Of a stretch of 26,761 nt of DNA, positions 9,460 through 18,741 are shown piece by piece (within the stretch, counting starts at the first letter, position 1; each line of letters opens with the position of its first letter). The stretch is taken from positions 1-26,761 of the forward strand of contig MCFE01000912.1 in assembly GCA_002104905.1 (NCBI GenBank). Direction: 5' to 3'. A program made the translations under genes and the position numbers. The notes below the pieces were generated by a model. The model saw only the letters and a list, made by a program, of their open reading frames with translations. It was not told the origin of the DNA and did not search any database. The stretch is from Basidiobolus meristosporus CBS 931.73 (Eukaryota > Basidiobolomycota > Basidiobolomycetes > Basidiobolales > Basidiobolaceae).

Positions 9460-9699
9460 CTAATCGCTGCATTGGATGAGGGAGCATGACTTGCAGTTGG
9501 TGTAGTTGGGCCAGCCTTGGGCTTGGCATTTCACATTCTGGTCGGTGCACTGCACGGTGGTTCCGGAGACATAGCAAGATCTGGTACCGAGGGAGAGGGC
9601 GCTGGCACACTTCTGGGCGGAGGAGCCGCATTGGAGAGAGAACTGGGTGGCGCTGACGGCCAAGCCGAAGAAAGCGATGACAAGAGCAGCAGTACGCAT
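9460..9699 (-). CDS. Secreted eight-cysteine protein, 79 aa, array copy 3
   Basis: Protein identical to copy 1 (Ala34), with intact signal peptide and eight cysteines. The promoter block (TATA at 9760-9767) matches copy 2 almost base for base for about 100 bp. About 70 bp of 3' flank matches copies 2 and 4. No break is visible, and I expect it to be expressed like its neighbours. Confidence 0.82.
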   Translation of the reverse strand: MRTAALVIAFFGLAVSATQFSLQCGSSAQKCASALSLGTRSCYVSGTTVQCTDQNVKCQAQGWPNYTNCKSCSLIQCSD

Positions 9700-9759
9700 T
9701 GGTATAGAAGAAGGTAGAACTTTGCAGATGTTCGTGATGACTAGAGGTGTCTTGTTGCC

Positions 9760-9767
9760 TTTTTATA
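9760..9767 (-). promoter_or_regulatory. TATA box, array copy 3
   Basis: TATAAAAA on the minus strand, about 61 bp before the ATG at 9699. Confidence 0.55.
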
Positions 9768-10645
9768 GCAGATGGGCATATTCAAGAAGCTGGAAAAACG
9801 AAGCGAATTGACCAGAGGATTCCGCGCTCCGTATGGTCGCACCAATATGCATGGTACCGTTGGCTGTGTCGGGTATGTCTAGAATATGTCTTTATGTTTG
9901 ACGGAAATAGCTGATGCGGTTTGATTGGTAAAATCTCGCCAGCACAGCAAGAGATGTGACAATCGTTTACCACAAGTAATTACCACGGGCCATTGCTTCA
10001 CAAAGATCCTCCCATCAGAATATGTATTCACGAGTGGAAATCTGACAGAAACGGCTGACGACTAGGCCGAATCTACGTTAGTGCAACCTATTAGAGAATA
10101 CGAGAAATCGGATACAATATCCCGCAAAACTCGAAGTTCACTGGTCGTAAATAAAGCCGATTGGTTCACTGGCTTATATTGATATTGTCCACATAATCCA
10201 GATGGAGAAATACGTACACATAAACAGCAATAACCAACCAATCAATGCCCGGTACGGTGTGTGCAATTGAAGGTAAAAAATAATCCGAACTTTCATTTTA
10301 TCCAATTATTCGGCCAAATCGGCGCTGTAAAGGATTGATTTTATTTGTATGTAATAAATTTCAGTTTGGAAATAATTCACTTGCTGTTGTCCTGATCATG
10401 CCTGCATAATATATTCGGTTAGTGTCATCCTGTTATGTCTCACGAGAGTTAAGCCAACCGGGATAATGAGCAAAGGGTGAATCGTTTCTTTATTTATTAA
10501 GGTCACAGCTCCAATCCATGTGCAGTAATACTTGAAACTGTTGAAAATGTTGTGTAATAAAGGCGGTTCTCAACGAAAAAGTTCTGATGATGCTTGCCAG
10601 GTCAAGGTAGCCTCGGAATCGCATTCAGTCGCCAGTAAAAACCAG

Positions 10646-10885
10646 CTAATCGCTGCATTGGATGAGGGAGCATGACTTGCAGTTGGTGTAGTTGGGCCAG
10701 CCTTGGGCTTGGCATTTCACATTCTGGTCGGTGCACTGCACGGTGGTTCCGGAGACATAGCAAGATCTGGTACCGAGGGAGAGGGAGCTGGCACACTTCT
10801 GGGCGGAGGAGCCGCATTGGAGAGAGAACTGGGTGGCGCTGACGGCCAAGCCGAAGAAAGCGATGACAAGAGCAGCAGTACGCAT
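10646..10885 (-). CDS. Secreted eight-cysteine protein, 79 aa, array copy 4
   Basis: Protein identical to copy 2 (Ser34). A longer in-frame reading would start at 11029, but I choose the ATG at 10885. It begins the conserved signal peptide, matches the other three copies, and lies 61 bp after a TATATAAG box. The 48 extra codons upstream are promoter and leader sequence read through by chance. This is the most upstream unit of the array, and its promoter is the most different of the four. Confidence 0.82.
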   Translation of the reverse strand: MRTAALVIAFFGLAVSATQFSLQCGSSAQKCASSLSLGTRSCYVSGTTVQCTDQNVKCQAQGWPNYTNCKSCSLIQCSD

Positions 10886-10945
10886 TGGTGTAGATGAAGT
10901 TAGAACTTTGCAAGTGTTTGCAAAATCTACAGGTACCATCCTCCA

Positions 10946-10953
10946 CTTATATA
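10946..10953 (-). promoter_or_regulatory. TATA box, array copy 4
   Basis: TATATAAG on the minus strand, 61 bp before the ATG at 10885. Its position falls inside the longer alternative frame, which argues against the longer start. Confidence 0.5.
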
Positions 10954-11379
10954 TCAGTTGACTACAATAGCGATCCAGGGAATATAAAGTGAGTATGACT
11001 GAGAGTATCTTCTTTCTCGACCATGTCATCTTTTAACTGACTTGGTGCAACGTGAAATGTAATTACGAGTCATGGCGTCAGGGAAATTCGCACTGCAGTT
11101 CGACACAGCACCATAATTTGTGGCCAATAGTGAAATGTTACTAAAAAGAATCTCAGTCATGAGACTAGGCCCTACTCGTGATACGGGCAAGGTGGCAAAA
11201 ACATCGGGTGCCACTAAAGCCGACTGGTTCCTGGGCAAAACACATCTACTATCAGATTCAAGAATAATCTAGCAGGGGTTATACATGTTTAACGGTGGAG
11301 ATTAATTGAAATTCAATGCCGATCTGCTCCATATAAAGGCCTTACCTGTATCTATGTCTGGTGCTGAATAGAATATGCA

Positions 11380-12204
11380 CGAAGTAACGAAGTTAAAAGC
11401 AAACAGGAGTGAACTAGGTAACTAATCAGCTATTATTGTTACAGAAATAAATATAATACCTTGCGTAAAATGCGACATTTGTTGTTAGTTAATCCATGTC
11501 AAGTAAAATGTGTTAGGTAAACTGATCCAACTCACTATGTTAAATGGTATTAAACTGTATGCCTGAGGGAATGATATGGAGAATCAAACAAGAGCACATC
11601 TTAACTTTACTTACGCATACAGACGGCCTAAGCATATGCACTACTTTTATTGTTATTGTCATTATATCACGGCAGTATGCTTTCCAGTAGTGGCCGTAAT
11701 AAGATTGGGTAGAACGGTATACACATCTCCAATGTAAATTATATTCAAATCACCGTCGTAAGTGGCAACTTTATAGCATCAATTCCCACAAGCTTACAGA
11801 GAATCATTGGTCTAAACGTTGTCCATCATAGAAAGGAAAGTTCCACACCCAGTACCACGCATACAACATTACCTTTGATTGTGTAACTCATTCAGCATAA
11901 ATACTTAGACCTCGCTACCCAATGTATATCTTAGTGTTGTATGTTTTGATTAGGCTTTGAGCTTCCTGGGAAGAGTTGTTACGGAAATTGATAATGCATC
12001 CACAAATATAGGCCATGTAAGCCACGACTAGACAATGGAATTCGATGAAACTCACCACTGTGAAAGAGCTACCGATTCCAAATATAAAACGCAAATTACA
12101 ATCTTCTAACATGAAAAACAAAGGAACAACCAAACACTTCGCAAACTGTTTAATCACTCCTTAACCTCCATGGGATACAACATGAAACCCACAGAGTGAG
12201 AAGT
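11380..12204. other. Intergenic, no gene seen
   Basis: About 0.8 kb of AT-rich, CpG-containing sequence. A minus-strand frame at 11915-12157 begins with GTG and has mixed hydrophobic and Cys residues. I find no promoter or family and treat it as chance. Confidence 0.4.
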
Positions 12205-12277
12205 GGCCTCGTAGCTCAGTGGATAGAGCGTCCGCCTCCTAAGCGGAAGGTCCCAGGTTCGACCCCTGGCTTGGTTA
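12205..12277 (+). tRNA. tRNA-Arg(CCT), acceptor stem imperfect
   Basis: A 73-nt cloverleaf. The D arm is GCTC/GAGC with TA at positions 8-9. The anticodon arm is TCCGC/GCGGA with loop CTCCTAA, giving anticodon CCT. The T arm is CCAGG/CCTGG around TTCGACC. The acceptor stem GGCCTCG/CTTGGTT has two G-T wobbles and two mismatches (pairs 5-68 and 6-67), unlike a healthy tRNA. There is no intron. TTTTT at 12278-12282 is a Pol III terminator. A and B boxes are intact, so it may be transcribed, but the acceptor mismatches make it either a decaying copy or one needing repair. Confidence 0.8.
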
Positions 12278-12282
12278 TTTTT
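12278..12282 (+). terminator. Pol III terminator of tRNA-Arg(CCT)
   Basis: A run of five T immediately after the discriminator base. Confidence 0.6.
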
Positions 12283-12665
12283 GAAGTATAGTAGAAAGCT
12301 GTCTAGCTCAAGGTAGGATGAAATGTATATCACCTGTTCCACCGGATTCAACATCTGGATCCTATCTTTCACTCTCCTTCCAATTTTACCACTCATTTTC
12401 GCTTGGTTTACTTAATACGCATTCTCTGTCGATTACTAAATCAATAAAGGCAAGGTATCCAAAGTTTTTTGTTAACGCGTGGTACAATGACCACAAATAC
12501 CAGCCAATTGGGACGAAAGAGTTTGTGCCAATCACAAAACTATCAGTAACGCTGATTGAAGCTTTGGTAAAGAGAGTGCCGCAGTAGGATATTTGCCAAA
12601 GCCCAGCAGCAAAGCTTGTAGAAATCATATTTTCCTTTAAATTGGTAGTTTTGGTATTAGTAGCA

Positions 12666-13020
12666 CTAGCCATGGAGAAGGCAGATTGTGATATCTTCAG
12701 TTAGAGCTTGAGCCAGAGAAACGTGCATTTCAAGTTTGGCATCAGCCAGCTGACTGATTCCAAAAACAGATATATCTAAAATGTTGAATGACAAGTTATA
12801 TTTTTGTTAGAGATTATATTAGGCTACCTTCGAGCATCAGGCGCTTCATAAGACCTTCGCAATGAAAAATTGCATTTGAAGACGCTATAGCAGCTTTCAT
12901 GGAATATTCTGACATATGACATTGATGCTGAATATACAAGAGACAACTAGATGAAGGTAAAAAGCATTGCCCAACTACACCCACACGATTTACCACGGGG
13001 TTGAGCCAAGTAGAGCCCAC
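12666..13020 (-). pseudogene. Candidate spliced gene fragment (exons 12828 down, 12775-12666)
   Basis: A minus-strand frame ending ...MKRLMLE at 12828 stops soon after unless a 52-nt intron (12776-12827) is removed. It starts GTAGCC, has CTAAC (12810-12806) as a branch site 30 nt before the acceptor, and ends TTTTAG. Splicing keeps the frame and adds 36 residues (ISVFGISQLADAK... to ...ITICLLHG) before a TAG at 12666-12668. The product is mostly amphipathic helix with heptad-like spacing, which might be a coiled-coil or BAR-type segment; I cannot name it. The 5' end is unclear, and the first part overlaps the methyltransferase fragment on the other strand. It is probably part of a broken gene. 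Confidence 0.35.
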
Positions 13021-13358
13021 CGATACAAGTTTCTCGAGAAGATGCGCTCAGCTAGCTGCAGCGTGACTGTCGTCATGGGGAGGACACACCCTGCGGTATC
13101 ACTGTCGACTCGTGCGTGTTGGAGGACGTTGATATAATACTGTTCGACACTGGCTTTGAGAAATTCGTTTCCTCCCAAGTGGCAGGCCCTACCAGATACG
13201 ACATCCTCATTGCTGGTCATTCTTTCTACTCTTTAAAGTCCCTGGCACCTGCGCCGGACTCCATCTTCTACAAGCTTCTTGCGCCTGGTGGCTACCTTAC
13301 CATTATTCACGCCACTCCGGCCGACTTTCAGTGCTCGCCAGCGATTGTATGCGACTGA
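13000..13358 (+). pseudogene. Fragment of a SAM-dependent methyltransferase (histamine N-methyltransferase-like)
   Basis: Two reading frames read like successive parts of one Rossmann-fold methyltransferase. At 13000 the frame gives VEPSRAHRYKFLEKM, resembling the VEPS...Y region after motif I in HNMT-like enzymes. From about 13116, in a different frame, it gives RYDILIAGHSFYSL and DSIFYKLLAPGGYLTIIH, the typical motif II/III region where a Gly-Gly turn follows the helix. A frameshift lies between about 13060 and 13116. The Gly-rich SAM-binding motif I upstream is missing, and the frame stops at 13356-13358, so the gene is truncated and dead. The family call comes from motif recognition only. 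Confidence 0.45.
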
Positions 13359-13587
13359 ACGGGTGCTCTAAAGGGCGCTATCACTTTGCAATTCCCTAGC
13401 CATGCACAGGCTGTGCCTGAATTTTATTACCTTGGCTTCTGCAGCTGATTCCTGACAATTGATCGAATGTATCATGAAACAGACTGCAGCTGATCGTCAT
13501 TGGGTCAGTATGTGTGCCTCTGATGGTGGCACAGTCCCGGATATTATTATCAGTAAAACGCTAGCTGGCGGAACATAAGAGTTTTCC

Positions 13588-13594
13588 TATAAAG
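13588..13594 (+). promoter_or_regulatory. TATA box of the MpaB-like oxygenase gene
   Basis: TATAAAG, 44 bp before the ATG at 13638. Confidence 0.6.
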
Positions 13595-13637
13595 GCCGAC
13601 CACCACAACCTTCGTTTACGTAGTAATAAATTCAACA

Positions 13638-14702
13638 ATGGCTTACTCAGATTTTGATCTAACTGTGATTCTGGTGACCATTTGCATTTTGATCGCCTCC
13701 TACCTGGCTGTAGTGAGATCTCATCGATTCAGGAGAAGGAGCTACATCCAGCAGCTGTATGGGCGGATTCAAACAAAAGATGAACACTACAAAGCCGTTG
13801 CCTACCACAAAATCTTCCGGGAAACCACCGCAGACTTTCCACTAACCATGGACTTTGCACTTGGTTTAGCCAATGTCTATTTATGTGGCATTCCTAGTGT
13901 TAGCAAAAAACTTGCCGCCACTAAGCAGCTCACTGAAGCAACCGAGAAACGGTTCGAAGACACAGATATAATGTTGCGGGAGGTAATGGAGAACCCGCCT
14001 GGCAGTAGCCGCTCTGACATGGCACTTCGCCGGATCAATTATATGCATAGGCGTTACCAGATCAATTCGGAACATGCCTGGTATGTCTTTGGGCTCTATG
14101 TGTTCGTTACCATCGACATGATCTCCAAATACGAGTGGCGCTCGCTACTGGAGGCGGAGAAACAGGCCATCTACCAATACTGGATGGGCTATTTGGCCAA
14201 AAAGATGGGATTTTCTCCTAGCACAGTGATAGACAGCTATCAGAAGTTCGAGGGGTGGTTCCGTAAATACCATTCCAGGCACCAGGTTCACCATCCTCTG
14301 AATTCACGACTAGGTAACGTCACATTGGAGTATTTCCGGTCCATACTTCCGACATACCTTCAGTGGCTCTCTGACCCTGTGGTTTTGAGCCTATGCGGGC
14401 CCCTGGAGCTTCATGCTATCTTCCACTGCCCGGATATGCCCGACTGTGCAAACGAACGGCTAAAGCGTAGGGTTTGGCCTTCTCTGCTGATATCTGGTGG
14501 TTTTTTTTTGCGACGATGCATTGTCAGGTACCTCTGCTTCCCTAAGGAAATACCCCGGCGCACCCCTGAATCCAAGCGCCCAGATGGGAGTTACGTGCCC
14601 AACTGGGAAATCTCCCCGGGTTGTATCTATGCGAATGGGTACAAGATTGAATCAATTGGCCCTCCAAAGTTTGCTCACAGGTTTGGCGAGCTCTACCATT
14701 AA
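13638..14702 (+). CDS. ER-anchored oxygenase of the MpaB / rubber-oxygenase (DUF2236) family
   Basis: 354 residues, complete and intronless. One N-terminal membrane helix (about residues 7-26) is followed by a basic stretch (RSHRFRRR), as in ER-anchored MpaB. Family hallmarks follow in order: helix ending in RRINYMHRRY (131-140), W148 to F157, the YEWRSL...EKQAIYQYWM helix (165-183), a central helical core, and the C-terminal YANGYKIESIGP signature (331-342). MpaB of Penicillium cleaves the farnesyl chain of a mycophenolic acid precursor, and bacterial relatives cleave polyisoprene. The substrate here is unknown and no biosynthetic cluster is evident next to it. The start is the first ATG after a TATA box. 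Family assignment is strong; the specific reaction is not known. Confidence 0.85.
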   Translation: MAYSDFDLTVILVTICILIASYLAVVRSHRFRRRSYIQQLYGRIQTKDEHYKAVAYHKIFRETTADFPLTMDFALGLANVYLCGIPSVSKKLAATKQLTEATEKRFEDTDIMLREVMENPPGSSRSDMALRRINYMHRRYQINSEHAWYVFGLYVFVTIDMISKYEWRSLLEAEKQAIYQYWMGYLAKKMGFSPSTVIDSYQKFEGWFRKYHSRHQVHHPLNSRLGNVTLEYFRSILPTYLQWLSDPVVLSLCGPLELHAIFHCPDMPDCANERLKRRVWPSLLISGGFFLRRCIVRYLCFPKEIPRRTPESKRPDGSYVPNWEISPGCIYANGYKIESIGPPKFAHRFGELYH

Positions 14703-15589
14703 GTTGTGCTTTTGTATAGCTGGCGTCACGCTATAAACACTTCAAAGTATGGGATTTACAGGCTCTGAGGCTTATCGCAGGCTGTGATATTGATGCCTCA
14801 TTTTTACAAGCGATTTCCATATACATGATATTATGGCTATTTATTCAGTTTGCAATTGTCAGTCTTTAGCGGTTTATTTGTGTCGTTCACTTTTGAGATC
14901 TGTTAGTATGGAGGTGCACTATTCAGCTATATTAATGCGTATTTATGGATCCAATCATCAATAGGAATCGAATTCGTAGAACTAGACAGGCGAATCTCGC
15001 AAAAGTATCATTGTAGGGTAGAGACAAACCTTTTAGCGGTGGGCATATTCAAAGTACTCACAATGTATTGAGGACCGTTGAAGCTCAGCAAGCGTTTCGA
15101 GGGATTCTATCACTTTCTGGAGAAAGAAACCCCACTATACTGTGACCTGATACATCTAAGTGTATGATATATCGCGTGCTATTCAACCCTAGTTGGCATG
15201 AAGCATGTCTTTTTTATCTGATACATACTCCTCGATTTTTAGAGAATTCAGTGTTAAGCTCAATAAACTCAGATCGGAGCGGTTAACTTTGATTAGTGAA
15301 TTCGATCAATTTTCGGACTGTGAAAATTGTCTATCTTTTATTTGAGTGCTGGGTTATAGTTTTATACTTCTAGGAATTCGCGCAGAAATTTTCAAATGAT
15401 TTCAAGCACAATAGTCGGTCTATTTGGAACCGAGTCGCTATAAAATTAACTATCACATGGAATGTAAGTTATGATATAAACCATGCGAGGCACAGTTAAT
15501 AAAGCAGTTCTCCTTTGACAATTGAAGTGGTTACGTTAGATCTTTTTCCTTTTGTAGGGTTGGATAATCCATAAACGACAGGTATATGC
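14703..15589. other. Intergenic, no gene seen
   Basis: About 0.9 kb with scattered CpG and many short A/T runs. I find no supported frame, RNA gene or repeat copy in it. Confidence 0.4.
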
Positions 15590-15662
15590 GGGGCGTTGGC
15601 CTAATGGATAAGGCATCAGACTTCGGATCTGGGGATTGTGGGTTCGAGTCCCATGCGCCTCG
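15590..15662 (+). tRNA. tRNA-Arg(TCG)
   Basis: A 73-nt cloverleaf: acceptor GGGGCGT/GCGCCTC (two wobbles, no mismatch), anticodon stem TCAGA/TCTGG with loop CTTCGGA giving anticodon TCG, and T loop TTCGAGT. There is no intron. The body closely resembles the eukaryotic tRNA-Arg family with TGGCCTAATGGATAAGGC in the D region. TTTTT at 15668-15672 ends transcription. Confidence 0.92.
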
Positions 15663-15667
15663 TATAC

Positions 15668-15672
15668 TTTTT
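15668..15672 (+). terminator. Pol III terminator of tRNA-Arg(TCG)
   Basis: Five T residues, five bases after the tRNA 3' end. Confidence 0.6.
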
Positions 15673-15805
15673 GAATCAGGAAGTATTATCTGAATCCCAA
15701 TGTCTTGCACTATCAATTTTGGGTATCGAGGCTATTTATGTTGTACAAGTTACAATCACTGCGAGATTTTGTGGATGACATACATGTGATGGAAGTGGAA
15801 TCACC

Positions 15806-17623
15806 GGTTTGTTTGTAAAGAAATCAAGTATCTCTATAGGAGACCCTTATATTACTATCAAATCCACCATTGCTTACATGAATATAAAAATGAATTTATA
15901 GGAAGGATGAAGGGAATGTACAGGAGCTCCACCTTAGCCCTTGCTTTAGTGAGTAAAATGAGTAAGATGAGCCTGGTTTTACATTGTAACATATCAATAA
16001 TGCTGTCTTATCAATGTAGGGTATTTTTGCCATCAAGGTGCTACAAACTTGCTTCAGGGGGAATTGGGAATGGCTCAGAGCTAATCACCATTCTTGTTAC
16101 CAGATTTTCAAGGAGACTTGCATGAATATTTAATTAGTACTGGGTGTGGGGTTGAGAGTTATTCACAATATGTGATGTGAGCACTGTCTGCTGGGAAGAT
16201 GTTGTATTTGAATCAAGTGTCATGTTGCCAAGAAGTCTCACATCATAAGAGTAATATATGACTCTTGATGGTGTACCAAGGCCTGTCTTTATCTTCTGTG
16301 TAGGATTCACTTGATTTCATCCATACATCATTTACCTCATATTTGTCCTGCTTGCATAGATTTCTCTATATGTTGCAATCTGGTTAGGATTCACTTTGTT
16401 GTCACTGATATGCTATATTTAGATCCATCAAATATTCAAAAAGGGCCTGTTGATTGCAAGTTACTTTGTTAATTTTTTCTTTGACATGTTTGATGGGCAT
16501 ATTATGTTATCCTGAACCAATGCAACTTGGGCTGTGGTAGTGCTATATCCATGTGGTACTGATCCCTTATCTAGATGCTTATAAGGTATAGCCAGTTAGC
16601 TTTTCTTACAAGATTATTTATTTATGCTGGTTTTGGGAATCTGAGGGGTCAGGGCAATTCAAGCCTCAGCCAAGCAACATATGTGCCAATTTGTAATGCA
16701 GCCTGAGCTGCTTAGTTGGTTAGCTTGGTTTGAGCATTTGCCATTTCTACTTAGCATTGTTCAGTTGTTTTTACCATAATATTATTGAACTTCACAAATA
16801 TTCAATCAATGGTGCTGATGCTGGCACCACCACCAATCACAATTTCTGCTGGTCTTTGTGCCACCAAAGCCTTTGCAAGTTTAACCTGGTATGAGTTCAC
16901 CTATAGGTGTTCTATTATCCTTTTTGTGCTTGCAAATTGCAGCCCTTTGGTCTTGGTGTATGGTTGGAAATTGCATTCAACTTGTTAGACTTGTCTTATT
17001 GGATAGTGCCATATTGAGCCATGAGTGCCAAATAATGCTGTAATATGTCAGAAAGGCAAAGCAGACCAATAATTGGCCACCAAGTGCAAAACATTGTTCT
17101 TAAACTTTATGCAAAGCAGCCCCTCTGTTTTACCAACTGTAGTCAAGAAAATCAATTTTTTGACCTTTTTTTTGGGATCAATGTTGTCCTGCTTAGGGTG
17201 TAGGTGTTATAGTAAGGGCTACAAAATGGTTAGAAGAGCAGGGGGTCTGGGGGATGCAGTCCCCTAGAGAATAAAAAAGTAGGGGGCTTGGGGGATGCAA
17301 TCCCCCATACTGCTCCCATACTCTTTAAATTCCCTTTGGGTTACTTTCCACTCATTCTTGGTTCTGGTCCCTTAGGGTTGCAATTCCTACACCTAACCCT
17401 CATCACCCTAGCCATGAATATTTTTACCCTACAACTGGCACATTGTCTGGTCATGTAGTGGGCATGTCTGGGTCATTATTGGTCTCCCTACACTCTCTGT
17501 AAGCTCTGTATAAGTTTTGATGATTATATAATTAATAAATTGTTTCTTTTGATGCTATATCTAATAATTAATGGGAATCATCTCAATCTGGCCACAATCC
17601 CATATTTAAATAAGCTTTGGGCA
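15806..17623. repeat. CpG-free decayed repeat block
   Basis: About 1.8 kb without a single CpG that I can find, between CpG-containing flanks. This marks it as old, probably cytosine-methylated repeat sequence. No intact gene is present. On the minus strand, open pieces at about 17190-17051 and 16985-16790 have protein-like runs (for example KFKNNVLHLVANYWSALPF) but stop repeatedly. They may be transposase remnants that I cannot identify. It also holds the duplicated G-rich hairpin at 17238-17308. Confidence 0.5.
17238..17308. repeat. Two G-rich hairpin repeats, 41-bp period
   Basis: Two copies of a G-run, TG-run unit each end in a strong hairpin: GGGGGATGCAGTCCCC at 17249-17264 and GGGGGATGCAATCCCCC at 17290-17306. 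The second is a perfect 7-bp stem. The host element is unknown. Confidence 0.6.
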
Positions 17624-18690
17624 CCGTAAATTGCACAGCCGTAATATGATAAAAAAATTCATGACCAATGCAAATTTTCTGTAACCCAATTGCTTTTACC
17701 AGATATAAAGTGTATCCCAAAGTTCAATATACATTATAGTTATAATAGAAACTTTATTTGACACCATTGCAACTACTACTTGTGTCCTATGTGCACATGT
17801 ATCCTGCATGAGTCATCAATCATTAGCCACGTGGTAATAAAGTGCTTTTATTTTTCATCATGCTAGTTTTGCATGAATCCTAAAGACGTGCACAGCAAAA
17901 TCTGGGCTCCAGGTGTTGTGTTAATCCAAAGTCAAATCATTTGAATTTGGCTCTCCAACATCTTCCCACTGTTCAAACCTCCAGGCACAGTTAATTAGAA
18001 TTGAGTCCTCTCTGATAGCAACCATCACCTTGTATACGTACACGTGTTCATCAAGACAACACACAAAGGAGAGCACCTCTTGGCTTGAAAGTAGGCAAAT
18101 GATTTAACCCTGAAACATGTATCACGCTCTTAAATAGCTGGTTTCCCTTACTTGAGGGGAAATCCGATTGTAGTTTCTGGTTTGGGCTGTTGTCAGTAGT
18201 TACGTGATCCGAGTGGTGAGGGAGAGGTGAGCTTGATTTTGAATGAGGCTGCTTTGCGAGTGTTCTATGTTGTGTGCTGAATGGGTGTCGGTGGAGTTTG
18301 AGTTTTGATGGCAGAAGGATCACACATGATACGATATTTACTCGCCGGGAAGATCCTTGTAAACAAACCTAACAACAAGCAGTGGAACATACGGCTGGAC
18401 AACCGTTCCTTTCCTACTTAACTCCATCTAGGTAGGGAGCGTATTGAAATTGGTCACGTGCGGGATTTCTTTCTGTCAATGGAAGGTTTGCTGCAGCATG
18501 TTACGATGGGAAATATGCATCTAAGTACATGGAGGCAGGTATGAAGAATGTGGGGGAATAAGGTTGAGTCCACACAATAGACAGATTTCATATTCATCAA
18601 GATGTGCCTTGGCTTACTGAGACACCGCTGGAGTGAAAAAGGGGCAGTAAGGGAGGGTGTGGGGTACCCCATACTTTCCTCCGAAGTGAG
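17624..18690. other. Upstream region of the Gly/Asn-rich gene, no other gene seen
   Basis: CpG becomes frequent again from about 17830. Minus-strand frames at 18051-18323 (GTG start) and 18454-18797 lack promoters and families, and the second overlaps the promoter and signal peptide of the plus-strand gene. I accept none of them. Confidence 0.4.
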
Positions 18691-18697
18691 TATAAAT
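18691..18697 (+). promoter_or_regulatory. TATA box of the Gly/Asn-rich protein gene
   Basis: TATAAAT, 51 bp before the ATG at 18742. It overlaps the TTG at which a longer alternative frame could start, which supports the downstream ATG. Confidence 0.65.
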
Positions 18698-18741
18698 TGA
18701 TCAAGACACTCACTTGGCAGCATATCTCTCTCAACAACAAA

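Larger units (their letters stand above)
7120..11380 (-). repeat. Tandem array of four about 1.1-1.2 kb units, each with one 79-aa gene
   Basis: Start codons sit at 7400, 8504, 9699 and 10885, spacings of 1104, 1195 and 1186 bp. The intergenic parts are also homologous: for example, the AAAGAGCC-GCTCGGCTTGAT block occurs at 7573 and 8773, and GCCCATGAGTGGAAAAT at about 7906 and 9121. These parts are strongly diverged, with indels, whereas the coding parts are almost identical. Units 2, 3 and 4 share the 3' flank, and units 2 and 3 share about 100 bp of promoter almost exactly. Confidence 0.8.

Noticed and set aside
7218-10897. Conserved plus-strand frames (61-66 codons) antisense to each 79-aa gene
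   Set aside because: Their conservation is explained by the near identity of the sense genes. They have no promoter or recognisable composition.
11915-12157. A hydrophobic 80-codon minus-strand frame
   Set aside because: It starts with GTG, has no TATA or signal-peptide organisation, and has no paralogue in the window.
16790-17190. Protein-like minus-strand pieces that might be a transposase
   Set aside because: Frames stop every 20-50 codons and no catalytic motif can be placed. I could not identify a family, so no gene is called.
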